Source: Flaccisagitta enflata
Lineage: Eukaryota > Chaetognatha > Sagittoidea > Aphragmophora
DNA: 64,000 nt
Direction of reading: 5' to 3'
Assembly (NCBI GenBank): GCA_965153355.1
Contig: OZ231128.1
Span: forward strand, 12,090,001-12,154,000
The notes under the pieces were generated by a model, which saw nothing but the letters and a program-made list of their open reading frames with translations, did no database searches and had not been told where the DNA came from. Below are positions 22,101 through 33,284 of this stretch, in pieces (the first letter of the stretch is position 1; the number at the start of each line of letters is the position of its first letter). Position numbers and translations under genes: made by a program.

Positions 22101-24842
22101 AATAGGTGGAATTTGAGCCCTGTGCTCAAAATTTGATACTCTTTTAGATCATATAAAAAAGAAATATTCTAATACTCAAAATATGTTTAACTTTATTAAT
22201 TTTTATCATTATCAGAGTAACATAAGTATAACAGGGTGTTAACAAATTAGGACATTCTCATCAAAAATTAATATCTTCGGCTAGAATTGACATTAAGGTC
22301 TGAAATTTTGCATGTAACTTGGGTTATGTCTGTACTATAGAAGAAAAAAAGAAATTTTCAATAATATCTAAGATATTACCCTTTAAAGTATAGGATACTT
22401 CTATATGTCAAAACCAGAAAAATCATCATTTTGGATATATCAATTGTAACTGAAATTTTCCATAGTAAATAACAACTGGACACCATCAAATCTTTAATTC
22501 TTCTTCAGGGATTGCAATTAAACAAAAATGACCTATAGTTGGGTAGGCTTGATGATTTTTTTATGTCTTTTTCATAGTGGTTATGAGTGTGACATCAGTG
22601 TGACATAAAAAATGTGGTGATTTTCGCCTAATTTTTGCTACAAAGTTAATCAAAATTTTAAGTATGAAGGATAATAGCAAGGCACTGGATCCTAGGTAAT
22701 GTGTTACAACAGCTTCCATCATGAAAAAAAAAGTATTAGCATAATGAACAAGGCGGGATACACGGCAATCCAGTCGCGGACGGTTGGGCAGGAGCAGTAG
22801 TGCAAAAACCGCTCATAATTCAAAAATGTGACCAACCGACCAACGGATGGATAGACCGACCAACTGACCAAAATGTAGAGTCGCGTGTCCGCGACTAAAA
22901 ATATTATTTTGCCTGTTATATCATGATTTTCAGCTGAGCCGGTTTATTGTGGAAATGACCTATAGGAGTAATTAGTAATAGTAGGGCAGAAAATATTCCA
23001 GTCCTTTCTTAATTGCGCTATTAAGTGCTCTATTGTAATGCCTCTTCATTCCATTGATTAATGAACGTCATTGGCTCATCGCATCATTGGCATGGCGCTA
23101 TGACTAAGTGACTATGATTATGACAACGACTCTGACCCTTTGTATCTGATCTCTTAATTGCAGAGTGGCAAAATGCGGCAATTGGTCTTGTGTCTGCCTC
23201 TGGGATTATGAACCTCCTTGGATGCCTCCTAGCTGCTTCTGGTAAAACTTCATTTTGAGAATAAATGATCAATCTCTGACGAGTAAAGGGATTGGAGTGT
23301 TTGGATAAAAGCTTCATTGTGAGAATAAATGATCAATCTCTGGTGAGGCGGGGGTTTGGAGGGTATGTCACCTAACTGCTTTGGGTAAATACTTGATTTT
23401 GAGAATAAATGATCAATCTCTGGCTGGTACGGGGTTTGGAGGGTATACCTTCCGACTACTTGGGGTAAAACACTTCATTTTGAGAATAAATGATCAATCT
23501 CTGATGGGTAGGGGTTTAGCGGGTATGCGTACTAGCTGCTTTGGGTAAAAAACTTTTGAGAATAAATGATCAATCTTTGGCGGGTAGGAGGTTTATAGCG
23601 TATGCCCCCTAGCTGCTTCGGATGAAAAGCTTATTTTGAGAATAAATGATCACTCTGGCAGGTAGGGGGTTTTGAAGTCAAGACGGTTACTTAGTCATTT
23701 ATGGGCGCTGTAGCAAAGACGAGTGTTAATTCTAATCAAGTACTTCTTATTTTGCTAAATCTCACAGGTGTGTGCTCAGTGTTGTTTTTGAAGAAGTTGT
23801 ATTACTATCATTCGTCTGCCGAGGCTTTCATCGTTTCTTCACTTACAATGGGTAATGTAACTAGACACTAGTGTATGCTTTACATCTTTGGACATTGATT
23901 ATCAAGTTGCAATGACAGAATAGTCGCAAAAGCATCAGATGATCAGCAGTACCCTAAGTCATTGTATGTTAGGATGTTGTAGTGAAAGGGGCAGTGGCCC
24001 CAAAGGTGATGATGACCAATGCTTTGCTTAAATTTGAGCTTGGTTTGTAGCATCTAGGCTGGGATATAAGCCTCAAGGCTTGAATTTGAGCTTTGAGGTC
24101 GGGCTTTGAGCCTTGCTACTGGCGTTTTAGCCTCAAATCTGTGATTTAAGAATCATGGCTGGGATTTGAACCTCAAGGCCAGGATTTGAGCCTCAAAGCT
24201 GGAGTTTGAACCTTGAGGCTGAGATTTGAGAGTTGCGGCCATAATTTGAGCCTTGAGGCCAAGATTTGTGCGTTGAGGCCAGGATTGACCCCCCAGGTTG
24301 AGACTTAGGCCTCAAGGCTGGAATTCGAGCCTCCAGGCTGGAATATGAGCCTCCAGGCTGGGATATGAACCTCCAGGCTGGAATTTTAGCATCCTGGCTG
24401 GGTTTGAGCGTCGAAGGGGTGAATGGACAGAGGAGGTTGAGGAGAAAAGCGAATTTTTGATGCCGCGATTGTGATTGTATGTGTGTGTGTGAGTGTGTGT
24501 GAATCTTTGTGAGGTGGGTAGGGGTTGTTTGCCCTTGTCCATAATGGCAATAATATTATTACCCTGCTTCACTTGCTTACTTGATTCATCACAAATTTTG
24601 GACCACTTGATGAGACACGAGCTCAATCATGATCTTAAATTGAAACTCAAAGTTGATGATTGACAATTGGTCATTTCTGGCATTTTCTAGGTTGTGCCAT
24701 TCTTTTATTCTTTGCTATACATGGTCGCGATCCCTCACCACCAGTTATCGGTATTGGTGCTTCGCCCGTTTTTTGCTGCATTGCTGCCGCATTTCAAGTA
24801 GCCTCTGCTATCATCATGAATCTCGACATCCTTGCTGATCAG
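16048..24842 (+). CDS. PMP22/claudin-like four-pass membrane protein, seven exons
   Basis: Exons 16048-16185, 18583-18687, 19916-19997, 20941-21060, 23164-23241, 23768-23851 and 24691-24842 join in phase across six GT-AG introns (253 residues). The order is a charged helical N-terminus (46 residues), an acidic segment (SDSESDDEDA), membrane span 1 (IGLLCSFLALIFVVMAL), a first outside loop with W..HW...GLWSES, span 2 (AAIGLVSASGIMNLLGCLLA), spans 3 and 4 and a cytosolic end. Topology and the W/GLW loop resemble the PMP22/EMP/claudin superfamily, which forms junction, channel-associated or adhesion proteins in the plasma membrane. The paired loop cysteines of true claudins are not visible, so a more distant member is likely. 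Possible start: ATG 16048; an upstream exon is possible because an acceptor precedes it. The true end is uncertain: CAG|GTACAA at 24842 may be a donor, or the frame runs into (GA)n/(CA)n to a stop at 25112. Confidence 0.7.
16186..16570 (+). repeat. tandem array of exon end plus 5' splice site (intron 1)
   Basis: About 12 units of some 31 bp, each containing GGTAAGTTGCCTC followed by an exon-like AAGATGAAGCAAGAAAAG. Two unit types alternate (AAAGATGAAGCAAGAGA and TTGGATGAAACAAGTAA), a dimeric higher-order order. Nearly every unit keeps a good donor (GTAAGT, GTGAGT or GTAATAAGT), giving about 12 potential 5' splice sites downstream of the real one. Confidence 0.85.
17095..17820. repeat. about 32-bp minisatellite in intron 1
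   Basis: Repeats of the type ACAGACGGACAGAAACGGGG followed by GTACTTGGGC. The array is interrupted by the F2 element at 17821-18407 and one further unit resumes at 18408-18425, showing that the array is older than the insertion. Confidence 0.85.
17821..18407 (+). mobile_element. F2 element, type A, inserted in the minisatellite
   Basis: Starts GTCGCAAAAGCGTTAGATGG, carries AGCGGTACCC, then GGGCAGCGGCCCCGAAGGAGCC, an internal satellite of GGCTGGGATTTGAGC units, a GGAGGAGAAGGAGG tract and an inverted copy CATAGGTCATCGGCCCC...GGGGCCGCTGCCCAAAAA at the right. It is noncoding and probably non-autonomous. Confidence 0.7.
18583..18687 (+). CDS. tetraspan gene exon 2 (acidic segment)
   Basis: Follows TTTCTTTCAG and ends before GTACAA; 35 codons, phase 0 at both ends. 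Contains SDSESDDEDA, a likely casein-kinase-type acidic cluster, and ends AAEELK. Confidence 0.65.
18716..19054 (-). mobile_element. HINE-like element F1, GTCGCGTGC type
   Basis: Begins TTTTAGTCGCGTGCACGCGA (a perfect 18-bp palindrome, 18720-18737), then a TCCG array, then about 20 copies of AAGTCATTCT-like 10-mers, and ends GCACGCGACTTATAGG...GGCCTTGTT. Its far-end GCACGCGACT matches the hairpin arm. Confidence 0.7.
19056..19843 (+). mobile_element. F1 element split by a MITE
   Basis: Left part begins AATAAGGCTACTCAAG and runs to GCGGGTTATA at 19234; the right part resumes with AAGTCGCGTGCACGCGACT at 19822. Removing the MITE and one TA rebuilds the usual F1 hairpin end. Confidence 0.6.
19235..19819. 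mobile_element. mariner-like MITE, TA target duplication
   Basis: Terminal inverted repeats ACAGGGTGTGCAAAATTATT / ...ACACCCTGT, 23 of 24 bases matching, flanked by TA on both sides. It is 585 bp, noncoding and inserted in an F1 element. The ends and TA duplication fit the Tc1/mariner superfamily. Confidence 0.8.
19916..19997 (+). CDS. tetraspan gene exon 3 (membrane span 1)
   Basis: Between TTTTCAG and GTAAGT, phase 0 to 1. Encodes ESRAYAITRK followed by a clear hydrophobic span. Confidence 0.7.
19998..20940. other. intron 3, with weak inverted repeat
   Basis: A segment at about 20166-20235 (CTATCTTGCTAAAAAGTATAA) is echoed in inverted orientation at about 20745-20815, suggesting a worn foldback or MITE. 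No exon is seen. Confidence 0.35.
20941..21060 (+). CDS. tetraspan gene exon 4 (first extracellular loop)
   Basis: Between CATCATTAG and GTAAGA, phase 1 to 1. Encodes WEHWTTHIGEDGEIKRGLWS and a possible N-glycosylation site NVT; the W and GLW residues are the claudin/PMP22-like feature. Confidence 0.7.
21300..22084. mobile_element. hAT-like non-autonomous element with 8-bp target duplication
   Basis: Ends CAGGCCTTGATTTAGAGCGG and ...GGAAAGGTCTG, flanked by perfect 8-bp copies AATATTAT (21292-21299, 22085-22092). Each end holds clustered GGGCCCG/CGGGCCC palindromes, giving two GC-rich islands in an AT-rich 785-bp element. CAG ends with an 8-bp duplication are the hAT signature. It lies in intron 4 of the tetraspan gene. 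Confidence 0.8.
22747..22900 (+). mobile_element. F1 element, GTCGCGGAC type
   Basis: Starts ACAAGGCGGGATACACGGC, holds AGTCGCGGAC near the left end and a GACC-type array, and ends AGTCGCGTGTCCGCGACTAAAA with the exact complement GTCCGCGACT. 154 bp; a compact full copy. Confidence 0.7.
23164..23241 (+). CDS. tetraspan gene exon 5 (membrane span 2)
   Basis: Between TTGCAG and GTAAAA, phase 1 to 1; encodes a hydrophobic span ending LLGCLLAAS. Its 3' end and donor are repeated downstream in the intron. Confidence 0.7.
23225..23690 (+). repeat. about 80-bp array seeded by exon 5 end and donor (intron 5)
   Basis: Five to six units, each with TGCCTCCTAGCTGCTTCTGG (copied from the exon), a GGTAAAAC donor, TTTTGAGAATAAATGATCAA and GGGTTTGGAGGGTA. 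The exon-like part has decayed (ACTGCTTTGG, GACTACTTGG), but GGTAAA stays in most units. Confidence 0.8.
23768..23851 (+). CDS. tetraspan gene exon 6 (start of span 3)
   Basis: Between CTCACAG and GTAATG, phase 1 to 1; encodes GVCSVLFLKKLYYYHSS and the start of a hydrophobic segment. Confidence 0.65.
23923..24440 (+). mobile_element. F2 element, type A, degenerate
   Basis: Begins GTCGCAAAAGCATCAGATGA with a worn GGCAGTGGCCCCAAAGG hairpin, then about 18 units of a GGCTGGGATTTGAGCCTC-type 20-bp satellite. The right hairpin is not recognisable. Confidence 0.55.
24691..24842 (+). CDS. tetraspan gene exon 7 (spans 3-4, C-terminal part)
   Basis: Follows CATTTTCTAG, phase 1. Encodes CAILLFFAIHG, a short loop, then a second hydrophobic span ending IIMNLDILADQ. 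Whether CAG|GTACAA is spliced is unclear because a microsatellite starts right behind it. Confidence 0.65.
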
Positions 24843-24855
24843 GTACAAAGAGAAA

Positions 24856-25111
<256 letters not shown>

Positions 25112-25718
25112 AAAATACACATATACATACTAGCATGAACAGTACGCCGGTTGCATCCCGGAAATACGCCAAATCATGCCTTTGCGCCCACCTCACAATG
25201 TTCTTTTGCAAAAACCTGACTGAACGAGCCCATGCGCAACTTTCTACGCGCGCGGGAACCTTTTTTAGGGCGCTGTCAAAGATGTGAGGGTTGAATGTGA
25301 CTGGGACTCTGTTTCATAGAGATGACAATCGCTTACATAGAGAGATAGCACACTGGCCCAGAATCAATCATAACTCAATCTCCCCAAATGATAGGATATA
25401 GTGTTCTTATGAATGCATCCAAGCCTGGTTGAACCTGGATCGAAGTTTCTCATCATGATCATGTCACTGGAACAGCTGGAAGCGAGACAAATTTAATGTG
25501 AAAAGTTACCAAAATCTTTAAATCTTCATGAATTCATAATTTGTCTCCAAATAGAGGGGGCTCATTTGACAAATTTTAGTCACGTGCTACGCAATTTTAT
25601 AAGCCACTTTTTGGTCCTTCGGTCTGTTGGTCAGTCGTTTTTATCACAAAACTGTAAAGAAGGCGTTTTTAAAAAGATTGTTTTTCTGTAGATGGGTCAA
25701 GTGGTTACCAAGTAAATC

Positions 25719-26206
25719 AACAAGGCCGGATACACGACTACCCTAGTCGCGTGTGGGTGGGCAGGAGCAGTGCTGGAGAAGGTCACTGGGTCATCTGGGC
25801 AGGAGCTTAAAAAACGCCTAAAAAGTAAGTCGCAAAAGCGTTAGATTGTCAGCGGTACCCATGCCCTACTTAAGCAGGCTGTGGTTGAGGTTGAGGGGGG
25901 AGCAGGGCATCTAGCGACTGGAATCTGGGCCTTGGGGTTGGGATTTGGGCCTTGAGGGTGGGACTTGGGCCTCAAGACTGGGATTTGGGCCTCAAGGCTG
26001 GGATATGGGCCTCAAGGCTGAGATATGGGCCTAGCGGCTGGGGGGAGGGGGTACGGAGGAGGAGAAGGAGAAGGAGGAGAAAATTCCCCATATGCGTGAA
26101 AGCATAAGTCATCGACCCCTTTGGGTCCGCTGCCCAAAAAGGGGACCGACTGACCCACCCACCGACCAACATAGCGGGGTGTAGAGTCGTGTAGCACACA
26201 ACTAAA
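25719..26206 (+). mobile_element. F1 element containing an F2 element
   Basis: Left end AACAAGGCCGGATACACGAC with AGTCGCGTGTGGGTGGGC; right end GAGTCGTGTAGCACACAACTAAAA. The middle is occupied by the F2 copy at 25829-26140. Confidence 0.65.
25829..26140 (+). mobile_element. F2 element, type A, nested in F1
   Basis: Begins GTCGCAAAAGCGTTAGATTG and ends CGGGTCC-like hairpin GACCCCTTTGGGTCCGCTGCCCAAAAA. The inner satellite is GGCTGGGATTTGGGCCTC. Confidence 0.65.
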
Positions 26207-26224
26207 AAGAAGGCATGTTTTTTT

Positions 26225-27720
26225 TCTGACATGGTTTATAGCATCTCCGTGTACACTTATGTACGCAAGAAATGGCTGTCCTGGCCAAGATAGATCCAAA
26301 GTATGATGCATTGAGGTCTAAAAGCCGTGTGGCGATCAACGAATGACCGCTGTAAAACTTTTATTTCACCACCAAGTTTAAATTGTCACAAAATAGCATA
26401 CACAAAATTTTTGATTCCTTATAAAATAATAACTGGTCTTCTAATCAGAGGAAAAATTTGCCATTAGACTCATTTAAGAAAAAAATGTGATAGTTAATTT
26501 GTACAAAATTTCAGCTCCATTGGTCAATTAGTTGCCAAGAAAATTTAATTTTGTTTTCAAAAAAGGCTTTTTAAATCAGCAATATTTTTTTTTCAATTTT
26601 ACCTCTTACAACTCCATGTACGCGCGTGTACGCAGGTTATGGCTCTCATGGCTATGATTGCTCTGAAGTATAATGCATTGGGGTCTAAAAGCCGCGTGGC
26701 GAGCGGAGACAACCTGTAAATGACCCGCTCTACAACTTATCATCCACCATCAAGTCAAAATTGACACAAAACAGAATACACGAAATTTCTAAATCTTCAT
26801 GAAATCATAACTCTTCTTCTAATTGAAGAAATAAATTCGGGACTGCACTCATTTGACGGCAATTTTTTAGAAGTTTATCTGTACTAAATTTCAGCTCCAT
26901 CGGTCAAGCAGTTGACGAGAAAGTTGAATTTTTAGTCGTGGACGCGCAACTCTTCTACTTGCCGGTCAGTTCATCCCTCCGTCAGTCTGTAATATTTTGG
27001 ATTACGAGTGGTTTCTGCAACACTGCTGCCCCACTGTCCGCAACTGGATCGCCGTGTATCTGGCCTTGTTTTTTTTTCTTCAAAAAGAACTTTAAGCAAT
27101 TTTTAGGCCTGTATATGATTGATTTGGCGATTGGGAAGGCGATTGGGAAGGTTTGGCAGTACCAAATAAAAAAACTTATTTGTGAAACACAATTTAATAC
27201 TTTTTCAACTTTAACTACATATCTTATTGCTTTCTGAGGAAGAAAATCATAGATTGAAAAAAGCGATGTGGTGCATTGCAGGGAAGAAAATCAAACAGGA
27301 GCAGTGCTGGAGAAGGTCACTAGGGCATCTGGGCAGGAGCCGTATGCTCAAAAAAGCTCAAAAATGCCAAAAAAGTAAAAAGGGGACTGACCAACCGACC
27401 AACCGACCAACCAACCAACCGACCAACCAACCAACCAACTAACCAACTGACCAACCAACCAACTAACCAACAGACCGACATAGCAGGGTGTAGAGTTGCG
27501 TAGCACGCAACTAAAAGGGGGGGGGATCAAAAGCGACTCAATTCTATACACCCCTGTTTTTCTTCAACTTTACCTCATACAACTCCGTGTACCCGCGTGT
27601 TTGCGGGAAATGGCTCTCCTGGTCAGGATATATATATGTAAGCATGATGCATTAGAGTTTAAAAGCCCCCTGGCGAGCTGTGGCAATATACAACTGACCA
27701 CCTAACACCGGGTCTGTTTC
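26225..27720. repeat. dispersed repeat, three degenerate copies, plus short F1 copies
   Basis: A block with CAACTCCGTGTACCCGCGTG, GGAAATGGCTCTCCTGG and ATGATGCATTGGGGTCTAAA occurs at about 26240-26330, 26610-26720 and 27575-27690. A second block containing AATTTCAGCTCCAT and GGTCAA.CAGTTG occurs at 26390-26560 and 26755-26935. Two short F1 copies lie at 26930-27070 and 27296-27516 (hairpin AGTTGCGTAGCACGCAACT). No coding exon is seen. Confidence 0.6.
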
Positions 27721-28498
27721 TACTTGTGACAACCGCGATTTTAACAAGCCACTTGATTGGTCACTGCATTGTACGCTCACAAGGCTCACTGCTCACCCCG
27801 CTCACTCCACAGCGCTACACTTGCTCACTCCATTCACAGGCTCGCTCACTACCTTGTGGGAACATTGAAATTCATGTGTTCATGCTGAAAATGCATTTAG
27901 TAGGATAAATCGAGATTGACGTTGTCACTGGAAACACACCCACCTTTCAACTCACCAGGGTTCATGTATGTTTCTTTGTTCAGTTCTTTCTAAAATTTGA
28001 ATTTTGTACAAAAATGATTTGACCAGGCCTGTATGAAATTGAGTCAGTTTGAACAGTGCGATGCGTCGTGGAGAAGAAAATTAAAGGCAGGGGGAGTCAA
28101 AAGCAACTTAATTATATACACCCTGGAATTAACTGACGGCGAAAACGAAATTGAAAAGGAATAATCTGATAATTTGAATATGATGGGAATTTCTCAATAC
28201 TGTCAGTCAAAAACCAAGGAACGTCTTTATATATAAACAGTCAAAAAGACACAGAAAGAAAAACTGACAGATAGATTCATAAGCGGTCAAGTAAAAGAAC
28301 GGTAAAACAGATTTGCAAGAAGCAGAAAAAATCACTTTTTTCACTGCAGCGGTATCCAACTTAAATTCCGCCCTAAAAAAGGTTCCCGCGCTCGTAGAAA
28401 GTTGCGCATGGGCTCGTTTAGTCAGGTTTTTGCAAAGGAACATTGTGGGGTGGGCGCAAAGGCACCATTTGGCGCATTTCCGGGATGCAACCGGCGTA

Positions 28499-29114
28499 AT
28501 GAACAGATGGTGCTAATAATGCAATTGATACAGATGATACAAATATTACAATCTATACAAACTATACAAATGATTTAAGTGATTAGATTCTTATAACCCA
28601 ACATAAACTTATCTCAATCCAACTTTCGTTTACTGTTTACTTTACAGATGCGGCGATGTATAAAACGGCAATCAAACGATAATTAATATTCAGTGTCCAT
28701 CTTTATTTCGTTTTCATTGCGTTTTTATTGGAATTATTATAGCTTGCAAAAAAACCATGTGATGCTCAATGTTATGTATGCCATCATATCGCCCCAGTCT
28801 GTTTCAATACACTTTTTCCAGAAACAAGCTGTGGTAATTCTTTTATCTATGGTTATGGATCTGTGTAAAAGCCGTTTACGCAACAGTGGGTCATTATTAC
28901 TAATTAGCCTAGGCTAGTCTGGTTTGAAGCTTATTATGATTTGATTTGAGGTTTAGAATTTCGCATCTAGCTGGTTGTGCCTTACCTTGCACTTCCCAAC
29001 CAATTGCTCATATTTTGATTTTGTCTGCAGATTTCAAATTGAAAGTTGATTGATTTTTCAATTTTTGTTTGCAGGCAGCTAGCTATTTTTTAAGTAGAAA
29101 ATGGGGTTAGAAAA
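28499..29114. other. no gene seen
   Basis: AT-rich DNA between the 3.35-kb element and an F1 element. Nothing supportable. Confidence 0.4.
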
Positions 29115-29116
29115 AA

Positions 29117-29445
29117 ACAAGTGACGCGGGGTCACAATACCGTTGCGGACGGGTTGGCAGGGGCGTCCAACCCCCATCCACACCCCAATCCCCCAACCGC
29201 ACTCACAAACATTCACAAAAAGTACTTGAAACGCTCGTTTTTCCACTTTTCGACTCGATCACGACGGACGGACGGACGGACGGACGGACGGACGGACGGA
29301 CGGACGGACGGACGGACGGACGGACGGACGGACGGACGGACGGACGGACGGATGGACGGATGGACGGACGGACGGACGGACGGACGGACAGACGGACGGA
29401 CAAAGCCTCTTATAGAGTTGCGTTTATGCGTGTCCGCAACTAAAA
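29117..29445 (+). mobile_element. F1 element, GTTGCGGAC type, with (GACG)n
   Basis: Begins ACAAGTGACGCGGGGTCACA, carries GTTGCGGAC near the left end and about 33 GACG units (29264-29402), and ends TTGCGTTTATGCGTGTCCGC AACTAAAA. GTCCGCAAC is the exact complement of the left motif. The same sub-type recurs at 35332. Confidence 0.7.
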
Positions 29446-29448
29446 AAG

Positions 29449-29660
29449 AACAAGGCCGGATACATGGCTACCGAAATCGCGTGCGGGTGGGCAGGGGCCA
29501 TATTTGAGGTCACCAGACCATTTGGGCAGGAGCAAGGAGGTCAAAGTAATAAAACAAAAAAAAAGCAAAGTGTGACCGACCGACCAACCGATCAACCGAC
29601 CAACCAACCGACGAACCGACGGACAAAGCGGGTTGTAGAGTCGCGTGCACGCGACTAAAA
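29449..29660 (+). mobile_element. F1 element, GTCGCGTGC type
   Basis: AACAAGGCCGGATACATGGC at the left, TCGCGTGCGGGTGGGC subterminal, a GACCGACCAACC array and the 18-bp palindrome AGTCGCGTGCACGCGACT before AAAA. Abuts the previous copy. Confidence 0.75.
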
Positions 29661-29688
29661 AAAAGACACGAAGAAGATTGATCAACAA

Positions 29689-30178
29689 GTCATCCAAGGA
29701 TCGCACATGGTTAGCGGTACCCGATGCCCTGCTTGGAGTTATTAGCTGAAAAATTGGAGTGAGAGCAGGGCAGCGGCCCCAAAAGGCCAATGTCCTGTAG
29801 GACACAGGGGTGAATTTCCAGACGTTCTTAGAGGACATATTTGAGGCCTTGGTAGCAACTTTCCATGTTGTTCAATAGGAATTTAGCATTTTTTCAATTT
29901 CTTGTCAATTTACCATGTTATTCTATGGGAATTTTACATTTTTTTCAATTTTTATTAATTTTCTATGTTATCCAATAGGAATCATCCAATTTTTCACTTT
30001 TTTGTGAATTTTCTATATTATTTAATGTTATTCAATGTTGTTCCATGTTATTCAATGGGAGTTTGAGGCTTGAGAAGCTTCAGGGGGGGGGACATACAGA
30101 CTTACGGACATACGGACGTCTGGAAATTCACCCCTGTGACCTACAGGACATCGGCCCTTTGGGGCCGCTGCCCAAAAA
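29689..30178 (+). mobile_element. F2 element, type B
   Basis: Starts GTCATCCAAGGATCGCACAT, has AGCGGTACCCGATGCCCTGC and GGGCAGCGGCCCC, and ends with inverted GGACATCGGCCC...GGGGCCGCTGCCCAAAAAG. AACATGGTATTCAATGGGA-like units fill the centre. Confidence 0.7.
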
Positions 30179-30610
30179 GGGAAAAAAAGGAGACCAGAAA
30201 TAGCTGGAAAGCATTTTTGATGGTAATTGTTTTTGATAGCTCACAAAAAGTTTGAGCTAAAGGATTTCTGCCTGCACATTTTCATACGACACTGAACGGA
30301 AATTGCTCTCAGAAAAACTCGCCCCCTGAACTGTCAAGAGCCAATACGGGCGCAAATCACTACCGATCTTGGCATTTTTGGTCTCGATCGACGCAGAATC
30401 GTTTTCGCTTGCGACTCTTCATTCGTCTACTTAGCATTGTTTTGATTGTTTTGAATGAGATGTACAATTATAAATACTTTGAAGAGTAGCACTTGATCGC
30501 TCAGAGTTAAAGTTCAGGGACTAAAAGCCTTTTAAAAAGGTCAACCTCAGAGCAGACAATCAAGATCATTTTTAAGTAAAAGTATGTCGTCTATTTTATG
30601 GTCAAAACAG

Positions 30611-30985
30611 TTTTTGGGCAGCGGCCCCGGAGGGGACGAAGTCCTGTAGAACACAGGGGGACTTTCGTTCGTCCGTCTGTTCCTTTGTTTGTTTGTTCAT
30701 CTGTCTGTCCTTGTGTCCACCCAGGCCCTCTCAGCCCTGGAATCTTTCCACTGAGGCCTGGAATCTGCCCTCTCAGGCCTGAAATATGCCCTCTCAGGCC
30801 TGAAATATGCCCTCTCAGGCCTGAAATCTGCCCTCAGAGACCTGAAATCTGCCCTCTCAGGCCTGAATTCTGCCCTCACGGGCCTGAAATCTGCCCTCTC
30901 GGGCCTGACATCTGCTCTCTCTGATTTCATGTCTGAGAGGTCAGATTTTAAGCAGATTTCAGGGCTGGGAGGGTTTGAGGAGGGC
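30611..30985. mobile_element. F2 element, type B, one end visible
   Basis: Begins TTTTTGGGCAGCGGCCCCGG, then GTCCTGTAGAACACAGGGGG, a GTCC-like run and nine copies of a 21-bp unit GGCCTGAAATCTGCCCTCTC. No opposite hairpin was found. Confidence 0.55.
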
Positions 30986-31126
30986 GGACGGATGGATAGA
31001 CGGATGGATGGATGTTGCTATGTGCGGATGATGGCCAGAAAACAAAATTCATGACCCCATGTGACCTAAAACCATCAGCAGCGAGCCTTCAAAGTTAACT
31101 GTCCACTGTCCAGTGACGGGTCTCTA

Positions 31127-31339
31127 TCACCTGTCGCACAATTGTTGCACAAGCAACACTTCAAGTTAAACCATAAAAAGCATACTTTTAGTTGGCCCAG
31201 TTGTATGAAATTTTTACTGAAGCATTATGACACCTTTGAGTTATCACTGTTCAAATTTCATGTAGCTGGGCCAAAAAGAGGTACGCTTTTCATAGTTTTA
31301 CTTGATGTGTTATTTCTTCAATAACTGTGCGATAGGTGT
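31127..31339. mobile_element. 213-bp mariner-like MITE
   Basis: Ends TCACCTGTCGCACAATTGTT and inverted ...CAATAACTGTGCGATAGGTGT between TA dinucleotides. The ends are related to those of the 584-bp element at 51768. Confidence 0.65.
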
Positions 31340-31594
31340 TAGAAAGAGCGTGTTTCATTCACGTAAAATTGAATGAGCGAAATTGATGTTCAACTTGAAT
31401 AGCGATAAGAACTCATATCAAGAAGTTTTGGTGATAAGTGAACTCATATTTTTGTGATAAGTGAACACAGGATCTAATATCTTAAATGTGGACATGGTTC
31501 AGCAAATAGGCCAAATACACGTGCTGACACGCGTTTGGATGTGCAGGAGCAGTGATGTGGTGGGAACAGTTGAAATAGGTATTCAAGTTAATAG

Positions 31595-31800
31595 GTGATG
31601 ACTGATGACTTAGGGCCTTTGTGATGGTGGGAGGTGGTGGCATGTGGGACTTGTGGGTGCTATGATAGATAATCCTACTTGATATGTGGTAACATAGGGC
31701 TTTTTTAAATGGTGAAAGGGGTGGTTTGGGGATGCTGGAGTTGAGGTAGGTAATTCTACTTGATATGTGGTGACAGAATTAACCCCCCCCCCCCAAAAAA
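31595..31800. repeat. about 85-bp tandem duplication
   Basis: Two copies sharing TTCTACTTGATATGTGGT and GGGCTTTTTTAAATGGTG-like text. Noncoding; ends in C11 and A-rich runs. Confidence 0.5.
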
Positions 31801-32158
31801 AAAGAAAAAAAATCTGAAGTGATTGTGTCACAGACCAAGCGGCAAACTGAGGAATGAGTGCATCGATCGATTGAGTGTTAAAGTAAAACGTCTTGTGAAT
31901 GTAACCAAAAATTCATCAGCTCGAACCAATTAATCATTTAATGCATACCGCAAATATGATGCACTCGAACCAGTTAATCACAATTATTCACAATTAATTA
32001 CAAATACACGTCAAACGAATTCAACGGGCAAATTGCTGTTGACCGTCTTAAGTCAGGATTTGGCTTCTCCATTCCATGCGGAGGATCAAAAAATTTACAA
32101 ATAAATTAAAGCAAAAGAACAAAAAAAAAAAGCACAAAAAAAAAAAAAACAAAACAAA

Positions 32159-32281
32159 AAACAAAAACAAAAACAAAAACAAAAACATAGACAAAAACAA
32201 AAACCAAAACCAAAACCAAAACCAAAACCAAAACCAAAACCAAAACCAAAACCAAAACCAAAACCAAAACCAAAACAAACA
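32159..32281. repeat. (CAAAAA)n/(CAAAAC)n in the XK-related gene leader
   Basis: About 20 hexanucleotide units ending 33 bases before the ATG at 32314, so they probably lie in the 5' UTR or the proximal promoter. Confidence 0.85.
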
Positions 32282-32313
32282 AAAGAACTAAAAACACGTA
32301 ATCGTTTTCCAAG

Positions 32314-33185
<872 letters not shown>

Positions 33186-33284
33186 GTTTGAAATTATAGA
33201 ATTCTTTTCACAGAAATCATTTATAACCATGGCAAAAAAAAAAAGAGACGACTTATTTAGCTTATTTCTGCTGAAGTGAAGATA

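Larger units (their letters stand above)
25145..28496. mobile_element. 3.35-kb element with about 130-bp terminal inverted repeats
   Basis: CGCCGGTTGCATCCCGGAAA at 25145 and the following approximately 130 bases recur as an inverted copy ending at 28496, with TA on both outer sides. No transposase reading frame is visible. The interior is filled with F1 and F2 copies and other repeats, so it is a non-autonomous element that has been a target itself. Confidence 0.7.

Noticed and set aside
22232-22700. Another mariner-like MITE starting ACAGGGTGTTAACAAATT
   Set aside because: Only one end is visible; no inverted partner was found, so the boundaries cannot be given.
29264-29402. Telomere-like array (GACG)n
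   Set aside because: Unit is not a telomere repeat, and it sits inside a hairpin-ended element between its two ends.
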